Of a stretch of 43,399 nt of DNA, positions 24,810 to 32,763 are shown piece by piece. This DNA comes from CAYMQB01 sp964392665 (GTDB lineage: Bacteria; Hydrothermota; E44-bin80), in contig CAYMQB010000018.1 of the NCBI GenBank assembly GCA_964392665.1, positions 1 through 43,399 of the forward strand. Reading direction: 5' to 3'. The notes beneath the pieces are model-generated. The model was not told where the DNA came from, did not search any database, and worked only from the letters and a program-made list of their open reading frames with translations. A program made the position numbers and the translations under genes. Within the stretch, counting starts at the first letter, position 1, and each line of letters starts with the position of its first letter.

Positions 24810-25712
24810 TTATTGTTTTCTTTTCTTTGTTCTTTTGTATATTTGCCCTAATGAGGAAAACTTGAGTTCACTAAATGGTTCCAATGCTATTATTTCTTTG
24901 TATGTAAGTCCTCCCACATCCTTTAGTTTTTGTAAAAGTTCAGCTCTAAAAGCTTTACCTCCCCAGGTTGTGTAGTCAATGTCCTTCAGTCTCACTCCGT
25001 GCGTAATTTCAAATTCCTCTATTATTCTTTCAAATGGTAAAAAACTATATTCTTTCTGCCTCATTCTCTTGGATGGCTTTGTTGTCTGTCTTCTTTCGAA
25101 CTTCTTCATTGCTTTTGAAATGAAACTATCATCAGCAAGAACTTCTCCAACACGTGTTGTGGTTACCGGTAATGTTTCTTTGTCTCTCCATTCCTTTAAG
25201 AGAATGTCAAATTCGTTTTTATCTCTAAAAAGCTCCTCAACAAACAGATTATCTATCATTCTGTCTAATTCCTTGCTACAGAAGTATTCATTTACACTTG
25301 ACCATCTGTAATCATAAGGGGTATGGCAAATGCCAGCCCTCACAGGATTCAAGAGCACATATATTACTGCCATTTTCAAGTATTCACCCGTTCCTATAAG
25401 TGTCGACTTATATCTGTTTTGAAACACATATCCCTTACCTTTCATGACGCTTCGATAGTTGATTGCAAATTGACTGTTAAGATTCCTCATAAATTCAGAC
25501 ATCTTGCCGCTCCCATTCTGGAGCACCAGATGATAATGATTATCCATTATGCAGTATGCATATACCACAATCCTATAAATCCTTGATCTTTCCTGAAGCA
25601 ACTCTAAAAATCGGATCCTTAGCTTCTTACCCGAAAATATGTTCTCGCCTTTATCCCCTCTGTTCATTATATGGTGATACGCTCCCTTATAAGTAAGTCT
25701 ACAGTGTCTCAT
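24810..25712 (-). CDS. REP-associated tyrosine transposase (Y1/IS200-like, RAYT)
   Basis: The 300-residue protein has the RAYT N-terminus (MRHCRLTYKGAYHHIMNRG) and the HUH pair His59-Tyr-His61 in MDNHYHLVL. The catalytic Tyr86 is in FAINYRSV, followed by YVFQNRYKSTLI and LNPVRAGI. The C-terminal third (about 225-290) is a helical DnaA/HTH-like domain typical of the longer subgroup (GVRLKDIDYTTWGGKAFRAE). These enzymes nick single-stranded DNA at short palindromes. All catalytic residues are present. AAAGGAAGG lies ten bases before the ATG. The gene sits exactly within a pair of inverted repeats. Confidence 0.93.
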   Translation of the reverse strand: MRHCRLTYKGAYHHIMNRGDKGENIFSGKKLRIRFLELLQERSRIYRIVVYAYCIMDNHYHLVLQNGSGKMSEFMRNLNSQFAINYRSVMKGKGYVFQNRYKSTLIGTGEYLKMAVIYVLLNPVRAGICHTPYDYRWSSVNEYFCSKELDRMIDNLFVEELFRDKNEFDILLKEWRDKETLPVTTTRVGEVLADDSFISKAMKKFERRQTTKPSKRMRQKEYSFLPFERIIEEFEITHGVRLKDIDYTTWGGKAFRAELLQKLKDVGGLTYKEIIALEPFSELKFSSLGQIYKRTKKRKQ

Positions 25713-25737
25713 ATTGTATATTCCTTCCTTTGAAAAA

Positions 25738-25760
25738 TGTCAAATTGTCAAACCCCGTCC
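25738..25760 (-). repeat. Right inverted repeat of RAYT element
   Basis: Minus-strand copy of the 24785-24807 repeat, 25 bases upstream of the transposase ATG. Confidence 0.8.
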
Positions 25761-26178
25761 TCATTGTAGGAAATCCCTCAACCCTGAGCTCGGAACCGAA
25801 GGGTTGGAAACTCCGAAAATACAAACACAAGAACACAAAATTAGAAATTATGAAAATCTGAACACCAGAGCACAAGTCACAAGAACACAAGACAGAAGAG
25901 AGATGAGTGAGACGGCTAGTAGAAAAATCGTGTATTCATACTCAACCTTAACCTGGTGTTGAATTTGTTTAACTGTCTAAAACCTTGAAATAAGTGTTTT
26001 TTCTTCGACTTCGCTCCCTTCGAGTCTGAGCCTCAGGGTCGAAGACAGGACAGACTCTGTGCACTCTGCGGTTCCCCTGTGAAATACAATTAAGTTCTGA
26101 CCATTCTCCTGTTTCACGGGGTAAATATGTGGTGAAATTGACATTATCCGGGCAGTAACCGTGGCTCCAAAAAACAAG
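25761..26178. repeat. Intergenic region with hairpins before pyrG
   Basis: No gene seen. CAACCCT/AGGGTTG (25779-25785, 25800-25806) encloses CGG-AA-CCG. 25921-25953 is an inverted copy of 39366-39404. TCTTCGAC (26002-26009) and GTCGAAGA (26038-26045) form the arms of a larger hairpin containing CTGA-GCC-TCAG. Confidence 0.6.
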
Positions 26179-26207
26179 TTGACAAAGAAAATGTTTGGTG
26201 ATATTAT
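26179..26207 (+). promoter_or_regulatory. Sigma-70 promoter of the pyrG-kds operon
   Basis: TTGACA and TATTAT are 17 bases apart. This fixes the pyrG start downstream of about 26214. Confidence 0.8.
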
Positions 26208-26230
26208 GCGTCAAGAATTGGAGGTATTAT

Positions 26231-27973
26231 TTGAATACAAAGTATATATTTGTGGCTGGTGGAGTAATAAGTGGAGTTGGTAAAGGGATTGCCACAGCCT
26301 CTATTGGCAAGATATTAAAGGAATATGGCTTCAAAATAACAGCTATAAAAATCGACCCGTATATAAACATAGATGCCGGTACACTAAGACCGACCGAACA
26401 CGGGGAAGTCTGGGTAACCGATGACGGAGGTGAGATAGACCAGGACCTGGGTAATTATGAAAGATTCCTTGGAGAAATCCTGTCAAAAGACAACAATATT
26501 ACAACTGGACAGGTCTATGATGCTGTGATAAGAAAAGAAAGACAGGGCAAATTTCTTGGCAAAACGGTCCAATTCATACCACATATACCGAATGAAATTC
26601 TCGACCGAATAAGGACAATATCAAGCAATTACGAATTTTCACTCATCGAGATAGGTGGAACTATTGGAGACTATGAGAATATTCCATTCCTTTTTGCAGC
26701 AAAAAGCCTGGAAAGACAGATAGGTAAAGAGAATGTTCTCTACATTCTGATTACATACCTGCCTATACCTTCTCATATTAACGAAATGAAAACAAAACCC
26801 ACACAACAGGCAATCAAGAGTTTGAGTGAATTTGGCATTTTCCCTGACATAATACTTTGCAGGGCAAACCAATCGCTTGATGATGTGAGAAAGAAAAAGA
26901 TAGAAATTTATGCAAACATAAAAAGCGAGTTTGTTATTTCTGCTCCAGATATTTCGACACTTTACAAAATCCCTCTGAATTTCGAAAGCGAAAAACTCGG
27001 GACAAAGATACTCAAGAAATTCGGGATAAGAAAGAGAAACAAGGCTTCGTTCAATCGTTGGAAAGAATTAGTAGAGAACATAGAGCATCCGAAGAAGAAT
27101 TTAAAAATCGCAATGGTCGGTAAGTATCTCGACATTGGTGATTATAACCTTCAGGATGTTTATATTTCCATAAAGGAAGCATTAACTCATGCAGGAGCGA
27201 ATTTCGCAGCACATATCGATACACAGTGGGTTAATTCAAAAACGCTTGAAAAACGCAAAGATAGTGTAAGAAAGCTGTCTGCATATGATGGAATAGTCAT
27301 CCCTGGTGGTTTTGGAGAATCTGGAATTGAAGGAAAGATATTAGCTATAGAATTTGCAAGGAAACATAGAATACCACTGCTTGGTCTCTGTCTTGGTATG
27401 CAGCTGGCGGTAATCGAATTTGCTCGAAATGTCTGTGGACTCGAAAAAGCGAATTCAACCGAGATTGCTCCTTCAACAAGATATCGGGTTATAGATATTC
27501 TGCCAGCACAGAAAAAACTCATTGAAGACGAGAACTTTGGAGGAACAATGAGATTAGGTGCTTATGCAGCATATCTGGATGAAGGTTCCTTAGCACTCTC
27601 TCTCTACAAGAAATCAGGAAGACTTCTTAAAGACAGGGAAAGGCTAAAAAATATGCTTGGGAAAAAAGACCAAAGGTTCAGAATAGGTAAAACTCCAATA
27701 GGCAAAAATACAATCCTGGAAAGGCACAGACACAGGTATGAGGTATCACCTGACTTCACCCATTTTCTTGAGGATGGTGGATTAAAAATGTCAGGATTTC
27801 ACACGAGACTCGACGATGCGAAATTAATCGAATTTGTCGAAATACCCAAACATCCGTTTTTTGTTGCAACACAAGCTCATCCTGAATTCAAATCCTCTCT
27901 TGATAATGCTGCTCCCCTTTTCCTCGGACTAATCGAGGCAGCCATTAAAAAAGCAAGGAAGAAAAAGAAGTGA
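26231..27973 (+). CDS. pyrG: CTP synthase
   Basis: The 580-residue protein starts at TTG 26231, six bases after TTGGAGG; the frame's earlier ATG (26195) overlaps the promoter. The synthase domain has YIFVAGGVISGVGKGIATAS and YINIDAGTLRPTEHGEVWVT. The class I glutamine amidotransferase domain has PGGFGESGIEGK, nucleophile in LLGLCLGMQLAV, RHRHRYEV and AHPEF. It makes CTP from UTP and glutamine. An insert of about 25 residues (SLYKKSGRLLKDRERLKNML ... IGKTPIGKN) lies before ERHRHRYEV, where relatives have a short loop. Its stop overlaps the kdsA start by four bases; CTP is needed for CMP-KDO, which fits the operon. Confidence 0.95.
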   Translation: MNTKYIFVAGGVISGVGKGIATASIGKILKEYGFKITAIKIDPYINIDAGTLRPTEHGEVWVTDDGGEIDQDLGNYERFLGEILSKDNNITTGQVYDAVIRKERQGKFLGKTVQFIPHIPNEILDRIRTISSNYEFSLIEIGGTIGDYENIPFLFAAKSLERQIGKENVLYILITYLPIPSHINEMKTKPTQQAIKSLSEFGIFPDIILCRANQSLDDVRKKKIEIYANIKSEFVISAPDISTLYKIPLNFESEKLGTKILKKFGIRKRNKASFNRWKELVENIEHPKKNLKIAMVGKYLDIGDYNLQDVYISIKEALTHAGANFAAHIDTQWVNSKTLEKRKDSVRKLSAYDGIVIPGGFGESGIEGKILAIEFARKHRIPLLGLCLGMQLAVIEFARNVCGLEKANSTEIAPSTRYRVIDILPAQKKLIEDENFGGTMRLGAYAAYLDEGSLALSLYKKSGRLLKDRERLKNMLGKKDQRFRIGKTPIGKNTILERHRHRYEVSPDFTHFLEDGGLKMSGFHTRLDDAKLIEFVEIPKHPFFVATQAHPEFKSSLDNAAPLFLGLIEAAIKKARKKKK

Positions 27974-28794
27974 TCGAATCGATACGCATAAAAAACATAA
28001 AGATAGGCGGAGGCAAAAATCCCTTTTTCCTGATAGGTGGACCCTGTGTAATTGAAGATGAAAAAACCGTAATGAAAACGGCATCGACCATAAAAAGAAT
28101 CACCGAAAAACTGCGGATTCCTTTCATATTCAAATCATCTTACAAAAAGGATAACAGGGCGAAAGTAACTTCCTATCAGGGACCGGGACTTCTGAAAGGC
28201 TTAAGAATGCTCGCGAAAGTTAGGGAGCAATTCGATGTACCTGTGTTATCCGACGTTCACAGCAGAGAAGAAGTTAAACCAGCCAGTGAAATCCTTGATA
28301 TCATCCAGATTCCTGCATTTCTTTCACAGCAGACAAGTCTTGCGGTGGAGGTTGGCAAATACGCAAAGGTAGTAAACATCAAAAAGGGACAATTCATTGC
28401 TCCCGAGGATATGAAAAATGCAGTACGCAAGATTGAATCCACAGGCTGCAAAAAAATTATCCTAACCGAAAGAGGAACCGTTTTTGGCTACCATAGATTG
28501 GTTGTCGATATGAGAGCTTTCGATATAATGCATACTCTCGGCTATCCTGTTGTCTTCGATGTAACCCATTCAATAAGAATATATGGAAAACCATCGAAAA
28601 ACCCGAGTGGTGGCGAACCCCAATTTATCTTTTCACTTGCCAAAGCGGGTGTTGCAGCGGGTGCAGATGGCGTTTTCATCGAAGCACATCCGAATAAGGA
28701 AAAAGCACTTTGCGATGCTGCAAGTATGCTCTCACTAAATAAGTTATCGAGTCTGCTAAAAATTCTTAAGCAAATTCACTCGACTGTAAATTAG
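27970..28794 (+). CDS. kdsA: 3-deoxy-8-phosphooctulonate synthase (KDO-8-P synthase)
   Basis: The 274-residue TIM-barrel enzyme has IGGPCVIEDE at residue 21 on, IFKSSYKKDNRAK, SDVHSREE, IPAFLSQQT, LTERGTVFGYHRLVVDMR, FDVTHSIR and GVFIEAHPNKEKA. It condenses phosphoenolpyruvate with arabinose 5-phosphate. A Cys in GGPCVIE, where the E. coli enzyme has Asn, marks the metal-dependent class. The start is GTG 27970, in a GTGA overlap with the pyrG stop. Confidence 0.95.
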   Translation: MIESIRIKNIKIGGGKNPFFLIGGPCVIEDEKTVMKTASTIKRITEKLRIPFIFKSSYKKDNRAKVTSYQGPGLLKGLRMLAKVREQFDVPVLSDVHSREEVKPASEILDIIQIPAFLSQQTSLAVEVGKYAKVVNIKKGQFIAPEDMKNAVRKIESTGCKKIILTERGTVFGYHRLVVDMRAFDIMHTLGYPVVFDVTHSIRIYGKPSKNPSGGEPQFIFSLAKAGVAAGADGVFIEAHPNKEKALCDAASMLSLNKLSSLLKILKQIHSTVN

Positions 28795-28814
28795 TCCAAA
28801 CTCAAGGAGTTATT

Positions 28815-29288
28815 ATGAAAAATATTAAATTGATCGCAATGGATGTAGATGGTGTACTGACAGACGGAAGTATAATATACGGTGCAGAAGACATTGAAAT
28901 AAAGATTTTCTATGTAAAAGATGGTCAGGGAATAACACTGGCAAGAAGAGCAAGAATTGAAGTAGCATTTATTACAACCAGGATTTCGGATGCGCTTCTC
29001 AAACGCGCAAAGGACCTCGGTGTGATTGAGGTTCATCAAGGAATACAGGATAAGCTCGCTTGCATAAAAAAAATTATGTCACGATACAACTTAACACAGG
29101 AAGAAGTTATGTACATTGGAGATGATATAGTTGATATTCCTGTTATGGAATTTGTTGGCTTTCCCGTTGCTGTTGTAGACGCTGTCGACGAAGTGAAAAA
29201 AATAGCAAAATATGTGACAAAAAAACCCGGAGGAAGGGGTGCGGTAAGGGAAATAGTTGAAATGGTCTTAATTTCAAGAAAACAATAA
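28815..29288 (+). CDS. kdsC: KDO-8-phosphate phosphatase
   Basis: The 157-residue C0-type HAD phosphatase has MDVDGVLTDGSIIY (nucleophile Asp in DVDG), ITTRIS, EVHQGIQDKLACIKKI and MYIGDDIVDIPVM. It releases phosphate from KDO-8-P and acts as a tetramer in characterised relatives. CAAGGAG precedes the ATG. It lies 20 bases after kdsA, so the pathway order is preserved in the operon. Confidence 0.94.
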   Translation: MKNIKLIAMDVDGVLTDGSIIYGAEDIEIKIFYVKDGQGITLARRARIEVAFITTRISDALLKRAKDLGVIEVHQGIQDKLACIKKIMSRYNLTQEEVMYIGDDIVDIPVMEFVGFPVAVVDAVDEVKKIAKYVTKKPGGRGAVREIVEMVLISRKQ

Positions 29289-29306
29289 AACTTAAAACCT
29301 TAAATT

Positions 29307-30281
29307 ATGACAAACAAAAAACAAAAAATAATAGGCAAAGCAAGAGAAGTGGTAAGAAAAGAAGCAGAAGAACTGCTTTCCCTTGAAAAGAGAATCGGCA
29401 AGAACTTTGTAAAGGCTGTAGAGGCAATAAGAAAATGCAAAGGAAAGGTTATTGTTTCTGGAATCGGTAAATCGGGTATTATCGGTAGAAAAATCGCCGC
29501 AACCTTATCCAGCACCGGTACACCTTCCTTTTATCTTCATCCGACCGAGGGCGTGCACGGTGATGTTGGATTCGTTACAAAGGATGACGTAATTATTGCA
29601 ATATCAAAAAGCGGAGAAACCGAAGAGCTATTTAAGTTAACGCCCACGCTGAGAAAAATAGGTTCCTTTATTATTTTACTAACCGGAAACCCAAAGTCAA
29701 CGCTTGCGAAACAAAGCAATGTAGTTTTAGATATCTCAGTGAATGAAGAAGCCTGCCCTTTCAATCTCGTTCCAACCTCGAGCACTGCTGTGACACTTGC
29801 ACTTGGAGATGCCATTGCTGTATGCTTATTTCATCTTAAGAAATTCAAACCCAAAGACTTTGCATTCTTCCATCCAGGTGGTAATATAGGTAGGAAATTG
29901 CTTACCACAGTGGAAGATGTAATGCTAACCGGAAGTTACATTCCGATAGTAACCCTAAAAACCGCTATGAAAAACGCTATCCTTGAGATGACATCCAAGA
30001 GAGGCATAACTACTGTTGTTGGTGAAAAAGGAAAGCTCAAGGGAGTTATAACGGATGGTGACCTAAGGAGATTGCTTAAAACAAGAAACGATATATTCAA
30101 ACTTACCGCAGGTGAAGTAATGACTCTCAATCCACGGACCGTAAAAAAGGGTGAACTTGCCATAAAGGTAGTAAGACTGATGGAAGCATATGGCATAACC
30201 TCTATGCCCGTTGTTAATGCGTCAAAACATCCCATAGGTATTGTTCACCTGCATGACCTTATGAGACTCGGTATTCTTTGA
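29307..30281 (+). CDS. kdsD: D-arabinose-5-phosphate isomerase
   Basis: The 324-residue protein has a SIS domain (VIVSGIGKSGIIGRKIAATL, STGTPSFYLHPTEGVHGDVG, ISKSGETEEL) followed by two CBS domains (about 205-324, ending MPVVNASKHPIGIVHLHDLM). It makes arabinose 5-phosphate from ribulose 5-phosphate, the substrate of KdsA. The ATG follows the kdsC stop by 18 bases and lacks a strong ribosome site. It is the third KDO gene in a row; kdsB is not in the window. Confidence 0.94.
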   Translation: MTNKKQKIIGKAREVVRKEAEELLSLEKRIGKNFVKAVEAIRKCKGKVIVSGIGKSGIIGRKIAATLSSTGTPSFYLHPTEGVHGDVGFVTKDDVIIAISKSGETEELFKLTPTLRKIGSFIILLTGNPKSTLAKQSNVVLDISVNEEACPFNLVPTSSTAVTLALGDAIAVCLFHLKKFKPKDFAFFHPGGNIGRKLLTTVEDVMLTGSYIPIVTLKTAMKNAILEMTSKRGITTVVGEKGKLKGVITDGDLRRLLKTRNDIFKLTAGEVMTLNPRTVKKGELAIKVVRLMEAYGITSMPVVNASKHPIGIVHLHDLMRLGIL

Positions 30282-30288
30282 AATCCTT

Positions 30289-31080
30289 ATGATAGATTTC
30301 TTCGGGAGTAACTTAAAAGGAAAAACCTATATCTTCAGGCTCGACCCAAGAGTCAAATTTCTCTCCCTAATACTCATCTTTACTTCCCTCCTTCTAACCA
30401 AATATATCGAATACTACCTGGTCTGGTTTATTGTCATTCCTTTTGCGCTTCTTAGTAATAGAATTCAAATGAAATACATCTTTCGACCTTTAAGATTTTT
30501 TCTCTGGCTTTTCATACTGACAATGGTGTTTCATGCTCTTCTTACACCGGGAAAAATACTTTACCACGTAGGGAGAATTTACTTAACGAATGAGGGTATA
30601 GAAAAGGGTATATTCTTTTCCCTCAGGCTTTTCCTGATTGTCTCATTTACCTACCTCTTCTCGCTTACGACAAATCCTATGGAACTTACGGATGGACTTA
30701 CAAGATTTTTCTCTCCTTTAAGAAGGCTGAGAGTTCCTATAGATGACCTTTCTATAATCATCCACATCTCGCTCCGCTTTATTCCAACCCTTTCCGAGCA
30801 AACATCCAAGATATTACTGTCCCAGAAAGCAAGAGGACTGCATTTCGATGTCAACCTATTCAAAAAAATCAAGCACTTGCCCTCACTTGTTCTTCCAATC
30901 ATAATGCTGTCGATCAAGAGAGCAGGTGACCTGGCTCTCGCTCTTGAAGCGCGCGGATACCATCCTGGGGCAAAGAGAACCAGTTTCACGCAGATGAAAA
31001 TTAAAAGAACGGATTTTTTAACCATTTCAATAATCGTCCTCTTAACAGGAGGCATTGAGCTTTGGCAAATATTAAGATAA
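30289..31080 (+). CDS. ecfT: EcfT/CbiQ-family ECF transporter membrane protein
   Basis: The 263-residue membrane protein has five or six hydrophobic segments. The two cytoplasmic Ala-Arg-Gly coupling motifs are SQKARGLHF and ALEARGYHPG, 50 residues apart, as in EcfT. EcfT joins a substrate-binding S component to the ATPases EcfA1/EcfA2. Neither ATPases nor an S component lie in the window. It begins seven bases after kdsD, and truA starts inside its last codons; ecfT-truA adjacency is known from Firmicutes. Confidence 0.85.
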   Translation: MIDFFGSNLKGKTYIFRLDPRVKFLSLILIFTSLLLTKYIEYYLVWFIVIPFALLSNRIQMKYIFRPLRFFLWLFILTMVFHALLTPGKILYHVGRIYLTNEGIEKGIFFSLRLFLIVSFTYLFSLTTNPMELTDGLTRFFSPLRRLRVPIDDLSIIIHISLRFIPTLSEQTSKILLSQKARGLHFDVNLFKKIKHLPSLVLPIIMLSIKRAGDLALALEARGYHPGAKRTSFTQMKIKRTDFLTISIIVLLTGGIELWQILR

Positions 31081-31790
31081 CATTGGAATATGATGGAGGC
31101 AACTTTTCTGGATGGCAGCTTCAACCCCGCAGAAAAACGGTTCAAGGTGTTATCGAAAATGCCCTCGAGCAATTCCTTGGAAAGAAAACAAGAATAATAG
31201 GAGCAGGTAGAACCGATACAGGTGTTCATGCGATTGCACAGGTTGCTAATTTCCATATGAAAAAGAAATATGATAATCATACGATACTAAATGCTCTTAA
31301 TGCAAATTTACCCGATGATGTATTCGTAAACCGAGCAGAAGAAGTAGACGAAAACTTCCATTCAAGATTTGACGCAACATCCAGGATCTACCTATACAGA
31401 ATAACAAACCAATACACAGTATTCCTTAGAAACTATGCCTGGTTCAATGCTCAAGAATTCGACATACCACTAATGAAAAAGGGCGCTAAACTACTTCTAG
31501 GAAAGAAAGATCTTACTTCTTTCGCAATTGCAAAATCAAAAAAGGAAAATATGTTTGTGAATGTGAAAAACTGCAAATGGAAGAGTTCGGGTAACGAACT
31601 CATTTTTGAAATCGAAGCGGATAGGTTTCTGCACAAGTCTGTAAGAGCAATTGTAGGCACACTTCTACTACTCGGAACGGGAAAACTCTGTCTTGAAGAT
31701 ATCGAAAAGATAGTCTCCGCAAAAGATAGAAAAATGGCTGGCAAAACAGTTCCGTCACATGCACTATATCTCAAGGAGGTCAAGTATTGA
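31062..31790 (+). CDS. truA: tRNA pseudouridine(38-40) synthase
   Basis: The 242-residue protein has TLEYDGGNFSGWQLQPRRKT and the catalytic Asp in GAGRTDTGVHAIAQ. HSRFDATSRIYLYRI and the C-terminal FLHKSVRAIVGTLLLLGTGK follow. It modifies U38-40 of tRNA anticodon arms. The start is TTG 31062, overlapping ecfT by 19 bases, within AGGAGG-rich sequence. It is the last gene of the operon. Confidence 0.94.
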   Translation: MANIKITLEYDGGNFSGWQLQPRRKTVQGVIENALEQFLGKKTRIIGAGRTDTGVHAIAQVANFHMKKKYDNHTILNALNANLPDDVFVNRAEEVDENFHSRFDATSRIYLYRITNQYTVFLRNYAWFNAQEFDIPLMKKGAKLLLGKKDLTSFAIAKSKKENMFVNVKNCKWKSSGNELIFEIEADRFLHKSVRAIVGTLLLLGTGKLCLEDIEKIVSAKDRKMAGKTVPSHALYLKEVKY

Positions 31791-32087
31791 TTCTACGGCC
31801 CAAGAGAGAAGAGCGAAACGATGAAACGGTGAATTGGAGAAACGGATAGACTGTAGACCTTGAAAGGGAGAGAAGAGGAGAGGAGAGAAGAGGAGAGACC
31901 AAATAGACCAAACAGACTAAACAGACTAAATAGACCAAATGGACTATGGTTGTTTACAATAAATAACGCGAAGCAAATACACGGCAAAGCGAATTTACGG
32001 CGCAGACGGATAATCATTGACTAATGACGGATAACTGATGATCAATAATTGATGTCTAATGACAAGAACAAGGAAAAAGGAGGTACG
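31791..32087. repeat. Repeat-bearing leader before transaldolase
   Basis: A purine-rich stretch (GAGAGAAGAGGAG repeats) is followed by five 9-bp tandem units, consensus AGACYAAAY, at 31896-31940. 31950-32065 (TTTACAATAAATAACGCG onward) matches the leader of the NSS transporter. No gene is present, and AAAAAGGAGG closes the region. Confidence 0.65.
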
Positions 32088-32744
32088 ATGAAAGTTTTTA
32101 TTGACACTGCAAATCTTGATGAAATAAGGGAAGCAAGCGATTTAGGGCTTCTTGATGGCGTCACTACAAATCCAACTCTTCTTTCCCGCGAGGTTGAGAG
32201 GACAGGAATGAAACCCGACAAGATACTTAAAAACATCTGCAGTATGGTAGACGGACCAATTTCTGCTGAGGTGGTAAGCCTGAAAGCAAATGGTATCGTA
32301 GAGGAAGGAAAGCAACTTAGCAAAATCGCAAAAAACATATGTATTAAGATTCCTATGTTAAAAGAAGGTGTAAAGGCAACCAAGAAATTGAGTAATCTCG
32401 GTATAATGGTAAATATGACCCTTGTCTTTTCGGTAAATCAAGCCCTTCTCGCAGCAAAAGCAGGAGCATCTTTTATTAGCCCATTTATTGGAAGACTCGA
32501 TGATATAGGGCATACAGGAATGGACATTGTCAGGGACATAGTGACAGTTTTCGAAAATTACGACATATCGACGCAGGTAATCGTTGCAAGTATAAGACAC
32601 CCTTTGCATGTTACCGAAGCAGCCCTTGCAGGAGCAGACATATCAACAATACCTTTCAAGGTAATCGACAAAATGTTCAAACATCCATTAACAGATATAG
32701 GAATCGAGCGCTTCCTCGCCGACTGGAAAAAAGTGACCAATTAG
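32088..32744 (+). CDS. Transaldolase (small, TalC/FSA-like type)
   Basis: The 218-residue TIM-barrel protein has FIDTANLDEIREA, DGVTTNPTLLS, the Schiff-base Lys in ICIKIPM, and NMTLVFSVNQALLAAKAGA. FISPFIGRLDDIG and VIVASIRHPLHV are also present. It belongs to the short subfamily that includes fructose-6-phosphate aldolase and microbial transaldolase; which activity dominates is not clear from sequence. Start: ATG 32088, seven bases after AAAAAGGAGG; an ATG at 32049 lies in the repeat. It could supply pentose phosphate for KdsD. Confidence 0.92.
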   Translation: MKVFIDTANLDEIREASDLGLLDGVTTNPTLLSREVERTGMKPDKILKNICSMVDGPISAEVVSLKANGIVEEGKQLSKIAKNICIKIPMLKEGVKATKKLSNLGIMVNMTLVFSVNQALLAAKAGASFISPFIGRLDDIGHTGMDIVRDIVTVFENYDISTQVIVASIRHPLHVTEAALAGADISTIPFKVIDKMFKHPLTDIGIERFLADWKKVTN

Positions 32745-32763
32745 AAAAAAGCAGCCTGTCCCC

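Larger units (their letters stand above)
24785..25760 (-). mobile_element. RAYT transposase element with 23-bp inverted repeats
   Basis: The transposase gene lies between 24785-24807 and 25738-25760. These are inverted copies of each other (22 of 23 bases), beginning GGACGGGGTTTGACA and then a second TTTGACA. The left copy ends three bases from the stop codon. The full unit is 976 bp and appears intact. No target duplication was evident. Confidence 0.75.

Noticed and set aside
25713..25745. Promoter for the RAYT gene (TTGACA in the inverted repeat with TATACA 17 bases on)
   Set aside because: The -10 would end two bases before the ATG, so transcription would start inside the gene; the ribosome site at AAAGGAAGG would be lost.
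26195..26230. Earlier ATG as pyrG start
   Set aside because: It lies between the -35 and -10 boxes; the TTG at 26231 has a ribosome site and the conserved N-terminus.
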